From assembly GCA_017404145.1 (NCBI GenBank), contig JAFRCW010000046.1, forward strand, positions 1 through 64,000: 64,000 nt of DNA, read 5' to 3'. The notes below the pieces were generated by a model. The model was not told the DNA's origin and did no database searches. It saw only the letters and a program-made list of their open reading frames with translations. Positions 33,118 to 41,775 of this stretch are shown here, in pieces. Source of the DNA: Ruminococcus sp. Lineage in GTDB: Bacteria > Bacillota > Clostridia > Oscillospirales > Acutalibacteraceae. The position numbers and the translations under genes are program-made. Positions within the stretch are counted from its first letter, which is position 1; every line of letters begins with the position of its first letter.

Positions 33118-34377
33118 ATGAAAGAATTCTATGAGCCGATGTTATACTTGTCAACGCCGGAGCATCCCAACACGATGGGAATAGCGGTCACATTAAAAGA
33201 ACCTGTGGACGGCGATATCCTTCAAAGTGTTGTTGAGGAGCTTAGTGCGAGGTTCCCTTACTTTTACGTAAAGGCTGCTGCGAAAGATAATGATCTTGTT
33301 CCTGTTTCGAACCCGCTTTTGATGACAGTGCGAAACACATGGGAACCCATCAACCTCAATTCGGCGGCATCCAATCATCACCTTGCTGCGTGGAAATATG
33401 ACGGAAAGCGGCTGATGTTTGAGATCTCTCACTCTTTAACGGACGGAGCAGGCGTACTCCCCTACATCAAGAGCGCTCTGTACCTCTATCTGTCAAAAAA
33501 GACAGGCGCGGCATTGGATCCTCGGGGCTTTCGTCTGCCGGGGGATGAAATCCCCGAATCGGAGACAGGGAACCCGTTTGCCGGTCTGGATATCGACGGG
33601 GCACAGGCTCCGCTATACTCCAAGCCCCCTACAGAAGACTTCTACCGTTTGAATAACGGCGAGGATCACGATCCGACGATTACTTATGTCAAGCTGTCAG
33701 AATCACAGCTGATGCAATACTGCAGGGACTTTGACGGTAGCCCCAACGCTTTTATATCCGTCATGCTTGCGAGGGCGATGCGCCGCTATGATCCGAAAAG
33801 TGAAAAGCCGATCAGTATCGCTGTGGCGATCGATCATAAAGCGATGCTGGGAAACTATGACAACTATCGTTTGTTTGCCAATGTGGTCGAAGTTGACTTC
33901 CCCAAAAACAGATCGCTCAGCGACCTGATGCAGACCTGTACGATGACCCGCGGACAGATGATGCTGCAAGCGCAGCCGGAGAATTCTCTCTGGGCGATGA
34001 AACAAAGAAAAGCTATGCGTGCGAAATTGGATCAGATGCCATTGGATATGAGGCTGACCGTCATGGCGAAAACGGCAGGCAGCGCGCGCTGGAGCGCATC
34101 TGTATCCTATGTCAGCTGCAGATCCTTCGGCTCATTGGATCCGTATATCGACGAGATGTATGCGGTGGCAGAGCCGGGTGTGTCGGACATTGCCTGTGAG
34201 ATAACCTGCATCAATCATCAATTCTTTCTTGCTTTCAGTCAGTCTTTTTCTGCTGACGGTTTTCTCAGTATATTTTTCGATGAGCTTGCGTCAGTCGGAA
34301 TCAGCTATGAGGTGATGCGAAAAGAACCTCTTCGTCTGTGCGGGCTGGAGGATTATGGCTCAGTTGAAAAGCTATAA
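33118..34377 (+). CDS. Condensation-domain-like acyltransferase
   Basis: The ATG at 33118 follows GCAGGAGGTCC; the frame is open 47 codons further but without a signal. The 419-residue protein resembles alcohol-acetyltransferase/condensation proteins. The active site is HSLTDGAG (an HxxxDG motif, near residue 103), with SPNAFISVMLARAMRRY, NVVEVDFPKNRSL near the middle and SADGFLSIFFDEL at the end. Members transfer acyl groups between CoA or carrier protein and an alcohol or amine. No carrier protein lies next to it, so the substrate is open. It stands alone as the first chromosomal gene. Confidence 0.75.
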   Translation: MKEFYEPMLYLSTPEHPNTMGIAVTLKEPVDGDILQSVVEELSARFPYFYVKAAAKDNDLVPVSNPLLMTVRNTWEPINLNSAASNHHLAAWKYDGKRLMFEISHSLTDGAGVLPYIKSALYLYLSKKTGAALDPRGFRLPGDEIPESETGNPFAGLDIDGAQAPLYSKPPTEDFYRLNNGEDHDPTITYVKLSESQLMQYCRDFDGSPNAFISVMLARAMRRYDPKSEKPISIAVAIDHKAMLGNYDNYRLFANVVEVDFPKNRSLSDLMQTCTMTRGQMMLQAQPENSLWAMKQRKAMRAKLDQMPLDMRLTVMAKTAGSARWSASVSYVSCRSFGSLDPYIDEMYAVAEPGVSDIACEITCINHQFFLAFSQSFSADGFLSIFFDELASVGISYEVMRKEPLRLCGLEDYGSVEKL

Positions 34378-34532
34378 TCAAATCGACAGCACTGCAAAGC
34401 TGAAGGATAACGTAATTCTGATTTATTGCTTAAGATTATAAAAAGGAGAGCATATCTGCGGTTTCTATTATAAACATAGCAGCAAGCGAGATCTATGTTA
34501 TTGCCTGATAAACATACCTTATCTCCATCGAC

Positions 34533-34568
34533 AAAAAAGGAGTACCGTTTGGTGGTACTCCCTTTTTT
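34533..34568. terminator. Bidirectional terminator
   Basis: AAAAAAGGAGTACC pairs with GGTACTCC-(C)-TTTTTT around a short loop, with an A-run on one side and a T-run on the other. It lies between the converging acyltransferase and ktrA genes and serves both. Confidence 0.85.
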
Positions 34569-34620
34569 GTTCAATGTGGATTTGAAAAACCGGTCACGTT
34601 AAAACAGCCGCTCTGTTATT

Positions 34621-35268
34621 TTATATGCGGAAGAATTTTTTCAGCGCGTGATACTCGCCGAGAACCAGCAGTGTCATATCCGCTGTCAAAACGGTATCGG
34701 GCGATACCATAAAATTCATCGTGTCGTTATTCTTGATCGCTATAATGTTCAGCTTATGCTTTCTTCTGATGTCAAGCTGGATCACCGTCTTGCCGATCCA
34801 CGCATCGGGAACGGTAACCTCATAGAGGGAATGGTTCTCGTCCAGCTCGATATAATCCAGAATATGATCGGAGCTGTAGCGGATCGCCGCCCACTTCGCA
34901 ACCTGCTTTTCGGGATATACGACTTTATCGGCGCCGTTGCGCAGCAAAAACTTTTCCTGACCGTCGCGTTCCGCACGGGACACGACAAACCTCGCGCCGA
35001 GCTCCTTGAGCAGAGAAGTGGTCTCCAGAGAGCTTTGAAAATCGTTGCTGATCGTCACAAAACAAACGTCATAATTGCGAACGCCGAGCGAACGCAAAAA
35101 CGCCTCGTTGGTGCTGTCGCCGATCTGTGCGTCGGTAACGATATCGACCGCTTCGTTAACGCGGTCTTCGTTATGATCAATACCCATCACTTCGTGACCG
35201 AGCTTGTTGAGCTGGATCGCGATGTTTTTTCCGAATCTTCCGAGTCCGATCAATAAGATAGATTTCAT
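34621..35268 (-). CDS. ktrA: KtrA/TrkA-type potassium channel gating subunit
   Basis: A 215-residue cytoplasmic RCK protein. The N-terminal Rossmann domain has the nucleotide loop GLGRFG (residues 7-12), GIDHNEDRV and TDAQIGDSTNEAFLRSLGV, and the TrkA-C domain is near 135-215 (LYEVTVPDAWIGKTVIQLDI). It binds NAD or ATP/ADP as an octameric ring and gates the membrane subunit encoded directly upstream, 12 bases away. It acts in potassium uptake and osmotic adaptation. Confidence 0.9.
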   Translation of the reverse strand: MKSILLIGLGRFGKNIAIQLNKLGHEVMGIDHNEDRVNEAVDIVTDAQIGDSTNEAFLRSLGVRNYDVCFVTISNDFQSSLETTSLLKELGARFVVSRAERDGQEKFLLRNGADKVVYPEKQVAKWAAIRYSSDHILDYIELDENHSLYEVTVPDAWIGKTVIQLDIRRKHKLNIIAIKNNDTMNFMVSPDTVLTADMTLLVLGEYHALKKFFRI

Positions 35269-35280
35269 ATTGTTTCTCCT

Positions 35281-36618
35281 TTATCCTACCGTGATATTCT
35301 CCTGAGGTAATTTTGACATTTTTTTGTTTGATCCCGAAATCGTCGCGTAGATGATGGTCAGTCCGCCGACTCTGCCGAGGAACATCAACGCCATCAAAAT
35401 GCACTGGGAAAGCAAACCGAGCTGCGGCGTGATCCCGAGCGTCAGACCGACCGTACCGACAGCCGACGCTGTCTCAAACAAGCAGACGCCCAGCGGCAGT
35501 CCTTCTGCCAGACTGATAACAGAAGCGCCGACAAAGCACAGCGATACATACATCAAGAGGATCGTAGAAGCGTTTTTGACCGTGTCCGCGCCGATGCGTC
35601 TGCCGAACATTTCCGGATCTTCTTTGCGGCGAAAGCTGGCGACCGTGTTGATAATCAACACCGCAAAGGTGGTGGTTTTCATACCGCCCGCCGTAGAGCC
35701 GGGCGATCCGCCGATCAGCATCAAAGCGATAAAAAGCGCCTTGCTGATCATTGACAGAGAGGTCAGATCCGCGGTATTGAAGCCTGCCGTTCTCGTCGTA
35801 ACCGACTGAAACAGCGATCCGGTGATCCTTTCGCCGATCGACACATCCGCATAATCGCAGAAGAAGAAAAACACCGCCGGGATCAGTATCAGCAGTCCGG
35901 AGGTAACCAGCACCACCTTGGTCTGTATGCGGTATCGTTTAAAATGATATTTATGGGTAATGATATCTCTCCATGTCAAGAAGCCGAGACCGCCGATCAC
36001 AATCAGGAGCATCAGAACAATATTGATAACGGGTTGAGAGGCATAGGACGTCATCGACGCGAACTTGCTGTCCGGCGTTCCCATCAGATCAAAGCCGGCG
36101 TTGCAGAAAGCGGAGATAGAATGGAAGAACGCCATCCAGATCCCTTTGAGCCCGTGATCGCGGATAAAGACAGGCATCATCACGAGCGCGCCGGTCAGCT
36201 CAATGATCGCCGTTCCTTTCAAAACGAATTTTGTCAGCCGGACAATGCCGCCGATCATCGGCGCCGAGATCGCGTTCTGCATCGTGTTCCTCTGATTCAG
36301 AGAAATCTTCTTACCCGACAACAGCGCAAAAGAAGCCAGCATCGTCACAACGCCGAGACCGCCGATCTGGATCAGGATCAGGATCACCGCCTGACCGAAG
36401 CCCGACCAGTAGGTTGCGGTATCCTGTACGATCAGCCCGGTAACGCAAACGGCCGAGGTCGCTGTGAACAAGGTTTGATTGAACGGCGTAACCGTGCGGC
36501 TTTTTGCGGAAATCGGCAGCATCAGTATCAGCGCACCCAGTACGATAATGCCGATAAAACCGAGTATGATGATCTGAAACGACGTCAGGCGTTTTCTTTT
36601 GAATATCAGCTTTGACAT
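35281..36618 (-). CDS. ktrB: KtrB/TrkH-type potassium transporter membrane subunit
   Basis: A 445-residue polytopic protein of the TrkH family (PF02386) with four M1-P-M2 repeats. Pore-loop glycine segments are visible (TSAVCVTGLIVQD, SAFCNAGFDLMG, TTRTAGFNTADL, ETASAVGTVGLTLG), and ALMLIGGSPGSTAGGMKTTT is a family signature. It forms the K+ (Na+-coupled) pore for KtrA. The gene is upstream of ktrA in the same operon. Length and motifs are normal. Confidence 0.9.
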   Translation of the reverse strand: MSKLIFKRKRLTSFQIIILGFIGIIVLGALILMLPISAKSRTVTPFNQTLFTATSAVCVTGLIVQDTATYWSGFGQAVILILIQIGGLGVVTMLASFALLSGKKISLNQRNTMQNAISAPMIGGIVRLTKFVLKGTAIIELTGALVMMPVFIRDHGLKGIWMAFFHSISAFCNAGFDLMGTPDSKFASMTSYASQPVINIVLMLLIVIGGLGFLTWRDIITHKYHFKRYRIQTKVVLVTSGLLILIPAVFFFFCDYADVSIGERITGSLFQSVTTRTAGFNTADLTSLSMISKALFIALMLIGGSPGSTAGGMKTTTFAVLIINTVASFRRKEDPEMFGRRIGADTVKNASTILLMYVSLCFVGASVISLAEGLPLGVCLFETASAVGTVGLTLGITPQLGLLSQCILMALMFLGRVGGLTIIYATISGSNKKMSKLPQENITVG

Positions 36619-36743
36619 ATGTCTCTCCTGCTTTTATGACAGCGAAAAAACTGTTTTTCCGCCGAATATGTATATCATTATAGCATAGGAACAAGCGGTT
36701 GTCATCCCCTAAAAACAAAGGAATTATAAATTGCCATAGCTAT

Positions 36744-36774
36744 AAAAAGAGGAAGTTTTTTGCTTCCTCTTTTT
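36744..36774. terminator. Bidirectional terminator
   Basis: AAAAAGAGGAAG and CTTCCTCTTTTT are perfect complements around a T-rich loop. It ends the leftward flavoprotein transcript and lies between that gene and the ktrB start. Confidence 0.8.
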
Positions 36775-36786
36775 GTGTGTTTTATT

Positions 36787-37914
36787 TTATTTGTTTTGCT
36801 TCTTTCCGTTTTTATAATCGCGGTAGAGTTTCGGAATATTACGGTAGGTATAGCGGTAGTGATTTACCATATGGTCAAAATAGAACCCCACCACACGGCC
36901 GTTGCCGTTGATCTTTCTCATGATCTTCTGATGGAACGCGGGAGAATAAAAGATATTCCTGACGCGCGCGCCGTCTCTTGCCGTTTTCTGCATCAGCGCG
37001 ATACTGCGCAGATAGGTCTTTTTCGGATCGGGAGAAAGAAGCGCCTGCGCCGCAAACATTCCCGACCGCATCGACATATAAAGACCTTCTCCCGATATCG
37101 GATCGGTCAGTCCGGCGGCGTCGCCGATCAGCAGGATATCATCACTAAGCTTTCTTTGATCGGGAGCTGTTCCGTAAGGGATAAACGCGCCGATCAGCCT
37201 GACGTCGGCAGGATCGATCCCGACATCCGACAAGAACGCGTACAGCGCCTCTCGGCAGCGGTGATCTCTGCAGAAGCTCTCGCCCGCGCCGATACAGACC
37301 CTGTCCCCATGCGGGAACACCCAGATATATCCGCTGTCGAGATAACCGAAATACAGCTTTACGCTGTCGACAGAAAGCATACTCGCGGGAACATACGCTT
37401 CGATCCCGATCGCAAAGTCCTCTTTCTTCACCGATGTGAGCTTATGGGACATACCCAGCGCGCCGTCCGCAAAAATCAGCGTCCGGTAATGAACTTCATC
37501 CCCGCCAGAAAGGAGAACCGCCTTTCGCGCATAGTCGATTTTAAGATTCTTCTCTCCCTCCGTCAGTATGCCGCCGAGGGCTTTGTATCGCTGTACCAGA
37601 GCATTGTCAAAACGACTCCTGTCAACAAAATATACAGGGCGTTCGATCTCTGACGACGCAAGCGGTCTTGTACCGGCAAAAAGCGCGACCTCTTTGGCGG
37701 AATCACAGAACAGGTCGCCGATCTCTTTGGTTTCAAATATCGTCTGTATCAGCTGATAGGTCTTATCCGCCACCAAGCCCGCGCAGGTCTTATGACGCGG
37801 AAAGGTCGCCTTGTCGATGATACAAACGTTTTTTTCATTTTTTCTCAGCGTGATCCCGCACGCCGCGCCCGCAGGCCCCGCGCCGATGATCACGGTATCA
37901 TAACGGTATTTCAT
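36787..37914 (-). CDS. Geranylgeranyl-reductase-family FAD oxidoreductase
   Basis: ATG 37914 with GAGGTGAC gives 375 residues; an upstream extension lacks a ribosome site. The N-terminus has the FAD dinucleotide motif IIGAGPAGAACG. CIIDKATFPRHKTCAGLV contains the family C-x-G segment, and the second FAD motif is ILLIGDAAGLTDPISGEGLYMSM. The family reduces isoprenoid chains of lipids or chlorophylls. In Clostridia its members are often uncharacterised, and a membrane-lipid or quinone-related substrate is a guess. It stands as a single gene between terminators. Confidence 0.85.
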   Translation of the reverse strand: MKYRYDTVIIGAGPAGAACGITLRKNEKNVCIIDKATFPRHKTCAGLVADKTYQLIQTIFETKEIGDLFCDSAKEVALFAGTRPLASSEIERPVYFVDRSRFDNALVQRYKALGGILTEGEKNLKIDYARKAVLLSGGDEVHYRTLIFADGALGMSHKLTSVKKEDFAIGIEAYVPASMLSVDSVKLYFGYLDSGYIWVFPHGDRVCIGAGESFCRDHRCREALYAFLSDVGIDPADVRLIGAFIPYGTAPDQRKLSDDILLIGDAAGLTDPISGEGLYMSMRSGMFAAQALLSPDPKKTYLRSIALMQKTARDGARVRNIFYSPAFHQKIMRKINGNGRVVGFYFDHMVNHYRYTYRNIPKLYRDYKNGKKQNK

Positions 37915-37971
37915 CACTGTCACCTCGGTTTTTCTTATCGTATCACAGACGCTGTGATTTTGCAATCCAAA

Positions 37972-38006
37972 AAAGAAAAGCTGTCCGCAGCGAACAGCTT
38001 TTCTTT
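37972..38006. terminator. Bidirectional terminator
   Basis: AAAGAAAAGCTGT and ACAGCTTTTCTTT form a 13-bp stem around nine bases. It terminates the leftward acyltransferase gene, whose stop is ten bases away. Confidence 0.8.
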
Positions 38007-38015
38007 ACGGCAAGA

Positions 38016-39086
38016 TTAAACTAACCATTTTTTGACGATCGGGATCTTGTTCATCACGATAGAGATCAGATAAGAACCCGCAAATATCACAACAGCAAAG
38101 ATCGGAATGGAAATATACGGCATCCATCCATACACATCAATATGCAGCATATTCACACTAAACGTAATAAGAATCGGATGAATCAGATAAACGCCGAAAG
38201 TACATTTGGAGAAGAACGCCAAACGGTCTGCAGCTTTTTGGGTTTTCATCGGGTTCTTGCATATCTGCTTCACCGCGACAAATACAGCTGTGCTTACAAA
38301 GAAAACGTTCATAGCAAAGTTGTCATAAAACAGCACACTCGTTTTCTGAAGATACCGGATCACAAGTGAAGTGCCGACGATAGTTATCGCTGCTCCCAAT
38401 ATTCCCAATGCGTACAAGGTTATCCTAACGCCCTTTTTTATCGCATTTTTGTGGAGCAGATATCCCAGAATAAAATATCCCGGAAATCCCAATACAAAAT
38501 TCATTTTCAAAGACTTAACCGGACCGTTGATGATCTCCGCTGCGTTTTCATTCCCGAGCTTAATCAGGGAGACCGTCTGTGGAATGAATACAGCGAACAC
38601 AAAAAACAGAATAACAAATGCCCATGCAATCTTTTCGTTTTCAACGATTCTCTTAAGCATCGGAACAATAAGATATATCCCGATCATCATCAACAAAAAC
38701 CATAGATAATTGTTGGTATCCAAAAAATTCTTTAACACAGTTTTTGCATCCAACATCTCCGGATGTCTCAAATAGGGTACAACAGCGTAAAAAACACTCC
38801 AAAACAAATAAGCTATCGCCATATGTAAAATGTTTCTACAAAACAGCTTGCGATACGTATGCTCTCTTTCCAAAAACAACGCGCCGCTTATCATAACGAA
38901 CACGGGTACGCCCCAACGGGAAAGAGAGTCATAAACATTCACAGCGTTCCACGCAGATGAGTCGATCGATATATTGCCCATAGTCTCGGTCGACGCGTGT
39001 ATCATAACGATTGCAAAAGCCGCGATGATCCGCAAGATATCGAGATAAGCTACTCTCGCGGGTTTTGTCTGAATCGATTCACTCAT
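38016..39086 (-). CDS. Acyltransferase-3 family membrane protein
   Basis: A 356-residue protein with about ten membrane helices (PF01757). The N-terminal RVAYLDILRIIAAFAIVMIHASTET includes the R and H of the predicted catalytic face, and RWGVPVFVMISGALFLE is the second conserved helix. Members O-acetylate cell-wall or exopolysaccharide sugars. There is no attached SGNH domain, so transfer may be direct. No sugar-synthesis genes are next to it, so the acceptor is unknown. Confidence 0.85.
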   Translation of the reverse strand: MSESIQTKPARVAYLDILRIIAAFAIVMIHASTETMGNISIDSSAWNAVNVYDSLSRWGVPVFVMISGALFLEREHTYRKLFCRNILHMAIAYLFWSVFYAVVPYLRHPEMLDAKTVLKNFLDTNNYLWFLLMMIGIYLIVPMLKRIVENEKIAWAFVILFFVFAVFIPQTVSLIKLGNENAAEIINGPVKSLKMNFVLGFPGYFILGYLLHKNAIKKGVRITLYALGILGAAITIVGTSLVIRYLQKTSVLFYDNFAMNVFFVSTAVFVAVKQICKNPMKTQKAADRLAFFSKCTFGVYLIHPILITFSVNMLHIDVYGWMPYISIPIFAVVIFAGSYLISIVMNKIPIVKKWLV

Positions 39087-39101
39087 ACTATGCTTCTCCT
39101 T

Positions 39102-40139
39102 TTATGCTTCGGCAAGACCGTCGGCGATACCGATCAGGACGATGCCGATGATCACGGTGATCACGCAGGCGTACTGAGACGCTTTGAGCTTTTCCTTGAG
39201 GAAAATACGCGAGAGGATCGCCGATACGATACAGTAGGAAGCGACCATCGGCGCAGCGACGATCGGGTTGTCCGCCATCGCGTAGACATAGAAGATCTGA
39301 CCGAACTGCTCAAACAGCGCGGCGGCTCCTCTTGTCTTGATCTCGGCTTTCTTGAAGGGATTATACGCCTTTTTCTCTCTGATCAGCAGGAAGATCCACG
39401 CGACGATACCCGCCAAGAGGAAGGTCAGTCCGTAGAGGATCAGCACATCGATCTCACCGAGTCCGAGACCGACCTTTTCGTCAAGGATGATACCGTCTGC
39501 GGCGGTGCCGATCGTATCAAACACACAGTAGAGGATCGGGAACAGCAGCGCCAAAGCGCCGAAGCGATATTTTCTCTCCTCGGGCTTTAAGTCTAACGCT
39601 CCCTCCTTGTTTGCCAGACGCTGTTCCACCACAGCGAGCGCGATCACGCCGAGGATGATCAGTCCACTGCCGACGATCTCCAGAACGGAGAATTCCTCAA
39701 AAAAGCCGCCGATCGCTCCGGTGAAGGAAAAGTAGCAGAACATCGCGATCGCCGAGAAAGCGCCCGAAGCGTTCTGCACAGGGGACACGATCGATACCTC
39801 GAGGTATCTCATACCCGCGTATCCGATCACCATCGAGATAATGTAGCACAATGAAGCGGGCAGATACTTCACCGCGCTCACAAAAATGCTTGTCTCTCCG
39901 TTAAAGAGCGTTTCCGCGGTGACCGCGTCGGCAATCTGCTCGCCGACCAGTCCCGTGAGAGGCTCCTTGAAAACGGTCAGCACAATAAACAACAGCGAGA
40001 AAACGCCCATCATCAGACCGACCCATACGGCAGTTTTCAGATGAGAATAGCGGTCGCCGTCGACGTTACTCTTCTTATAAAATAAATCTGCAAGTCCCCA
40101 TCCGAGCATACAGATGAGGGTAAAAATAAACCAAGACAT
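39102..40139 (-). CDS. DMT/EamA-like transporter
   Basis: ATG 40139 follows GGAGGAAAAGC; a 12-codon upstream extension is probably not used. The 345-residue protein has about ten transmembrane helices in two repeats (MSWFIFTLICMLGWGLADLF, SGLIILGVIALAVVEQRL, then IDVLILYGLTFLLAGIVAWI and YACVITVIIGIVLIGIADGL), as in the drug/metabolite transporter superfamily. The substrate cannot be told. It is followed downstream by the acyltransferase gene (15-base gap) and preceded by a palindromic repeat. Confidence 0.8.
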   Translation of the reverse strand: MSWFIFTLICMLGWGLADLFYKKSNVDGDRYSHLKTAVWVGLMMGVFSLLFIVLTVFKEPLTGLVGEQIADAVTAETLFNGETSIFVSAVKYLPASLCYIISMVIGYAGMRYLEVSIVSPVQNASGAFSAIAMFCYFSFTGAIGGFFEEFSVLEIVGSGLIILGVIALAVVEQRLANKEGALDLKPEERKYRFGALALLFPILYCVFDTIGTAADGIILDEKVGLGLGEIDVLILYGLTFLLAGIVAWIFLLIREKKAYNPFKKAEIKTRGAAALFEQFGQIFYVYAMADNPIVAAPMVASYCIVSAILSRIFLKEKLKASQYACVITVIIGIVLIGIADGLAEA

Positions 40140-40170
40140 AGCTTTTCCTCCGTGTGGGAGTGTTTTATCT

Positions 40171-40270
40171 GTCATTCTGAGGGGCTTGTCCCCGTGAGAA
40201 TCCCCTTGTCATTACTACCGGTTGCAAAAGGAGGGGGATTGCCACGGCTCCTTTGGAGCCTCGCAATGAC
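40171..40270. repeat. Palindromic intergenic repeat (copy 1)
   Basis: An about 100-base element starting GTCATTC and ending GCAATGAC, with inner hairpins (GGGGCTTGTCCCC, GGCTCCTTTGGAGCC) and GAATCCCC/GGGGGATT arms. It is about 80 percent identical to 52186-52285. Half-copies occur at 41574-41774. Confidence 0.75.
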
Positions 40271-40282
40271 ACTTGAACATTA

Positions 40283-41530
40283 TTATTTTGCATTAGAAAG
40301 CATCAGCTTGATGCGGTTTTCCTGATTGATCGCGGTCGCGGAAGGATCATAGTCTACCGCGACGATATTGACCTCGGGGTTTCTCTCCTTGATCTGCTTC
40401 ATCATTCCCTTGCCGGCGATATGATTCGGCAGACAGCCGAAAGGCTGGGTACAGATGATGTTGGTAATGCCCTCGCTGGCAAGCTCCAGCATCTCCGCAG
40501 GCAGCAGCCACCCCTCGCCCATCTTGGCGCCGAGATCGATATAATCCATCACGCGGCGGCGGGTCTCGTCAAAATCCGCGGGAGGCATAAACTGCGGGAA
40601 ATCCTTGATCAGCATCTGACGGATATCGTTCTGCTTTCCTAAGAGATAAGGATAGAGAAACTTACATCCCAACGCCTTGACGGGCTTCTTTTTATAATAC
40701 AGATAATCCTGTATACCGTTATAGACACAGAAGATCGCAAAATCCATAAAGCCGGGCATCACCGGTTCGACGCCTTCATCCAGCAAGAACTTCTCAAGAT
40801 TATTGTTGCCCAAGGGTGAGAACTTGACATAGATCTCGCCGACGATGCCTACCTTGACCTTGTCGCGCGGGGTATCGCCCAGAATCTTCGCGAAGTCCTC
40901 GGCGATCAGGTGATAGTTCTTTTTGATATGGCTGTATTTGATATTCTTCGGATTGCGCATATCCTCCATCAGCCTGTCGGTCCACGCGCGTACCAGCTTG
41001 TCGGTCTCTCCCTCTGTCTTTTCGTAGGGACGGGTCTGGTTGGATAAGAGCATGATCAGGTCGCCGTAGAGCGCGCAGTAGAGCATCTTATACACCAGCG
41101 GAAGCGTGATCTTAAAGCCCGGGTGATCCTCCATCGCTCCGAAATTTAACGAGATGACCGGCACCTTCTCAAAGCCCGCTCTCTTGAGCGCTTTGCGGAT
41201 CAGGTAGATGTAGTTGGAGGCACGGCAGCCGCCGCCCGTCTGGGTCATCAACAGCGCGACCTTATCGAGATCATAGCGGCCCGACTTGAGCGCGTTGATC
41301 ATCTGACCTGTCAGAAGCAAAGCGGGATAACAGGTGTCGTTGTGGACATATTTGAGTCCCGCTTCACGGATATTGCCGTCGGTAAATTCCAAAAAATCCA
41401 CCTTGTAGCCCTTGGTGCGCAGGACGTTTGCGATAAAGTTGAAATGAATCGGGAGCATCGTCGGGATAATGATGGTATAGTCCTTTTTCATTTCTTCCGT
41501 AAATTTTACATATGTAGATTTTTGTGTCAA
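40283..41530 (-). CDS. 2-hydroxyacyl-CoA dehydratase-family (HgdB-like) protein
   Basis: A 415-residue protein matching the C-terminal third of the long dehydratase/activase proteins of Clostridia. Seen motifs are VHNDTCYPALLLTGQMINAL, MTQTGGGCRASNYIYLIRKAL, KVGIVGEIYVKFSPLGNNNL and NIICTQPFGCLPNHIAGKGM. The cysteines in these motifs probably hold a [4Fe-4S] cluster. In relatives the BadF-type ATPase and this part form one chain of about 1,400 residues. Here they are two ORFs with 245 bases of repeat DNA between. The reaction in this subgroup has not been established. Confidence 0.85.
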   Translation of the reverse strand: MTQKSTYVKFTEEMKKDYTIIIPTMLPIHFNFIANVLRTKGYKVDFLEFTDGNIREAGLKYVHNDTCYPALLLTGQMINALKSGRYDLDKVALLMTQTGGGCRASNYIYLIRKALKRAGFEKVPVISLNFGAMEDHPGFKITLPLVYKMLYCALYGDLIMLLSNQTRPYEKTEGETDKLVRAWTDRLMEDMRNPKNIKYSHIKKNYHLIAEDFAKILGDTPRDKVKVGIVGEIYVKFSPLGNNNLEKFLLDEGVEPVMPGFMDFAIFCVYNGIQDYLYYKKKPVKALGCKFLYPYLLGKQNDIRQMLIKDFPQFMPPADFDETRRRVMDYIDLGAKMGEGWLLPAEMLELASEGITNIICTQPFGCLPNHIAGKGMMKQIKERNPEVNIVAVDYDPSATAINQENRIKLMLSNAK

Positions 41531-41573
41531 AAAATCGCCTTCTTACTTATTGTTTGAGAGAACCTCGATAATG

Positions 41574-41774
41574 TGTCATTGCGGGGGAGCACAGCGACCG
41601 CGGCAATCCCCAAAAACAAGTTGTTAGTTCCCGGTTGTTGGTTGTCGGTTATGATGATTGAAAAGCTTCATTTTTAATTAATTGTGCGAAGCCCCCAATC
41701 AACTGATAACTAAGAACCAAAAACTGGGAACAAAATGAACGACAAGGGGATTCTTCGCTTCGCTCTGAATGACA
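41574..41774. repeat. Composite palindromic repeat between the two dehydratase ORFs
   Basis: The outer arms TGTCATTGCGGGGGAG (41574 onward) and GCTCTGAATGACA (to 41774) match the ends of the 100-base repeats, with AATCCCC and GGGGATT further in. Inner arms carry GTTAGTTCCCGGTTGTTGG and CCAAAAACTGGGAAC. It occupies almost all of the space between the ATPase and dehydratase ORFs. Confidence 0.65.
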
Positions 41775-41775
41775 A

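Noticed and set aside
35944..36615. 223-codon frame antisense to ktrB
   Set aside because: Rich in Arg, His and Gln from reversed membrane codons; ktrB is unmistakable.
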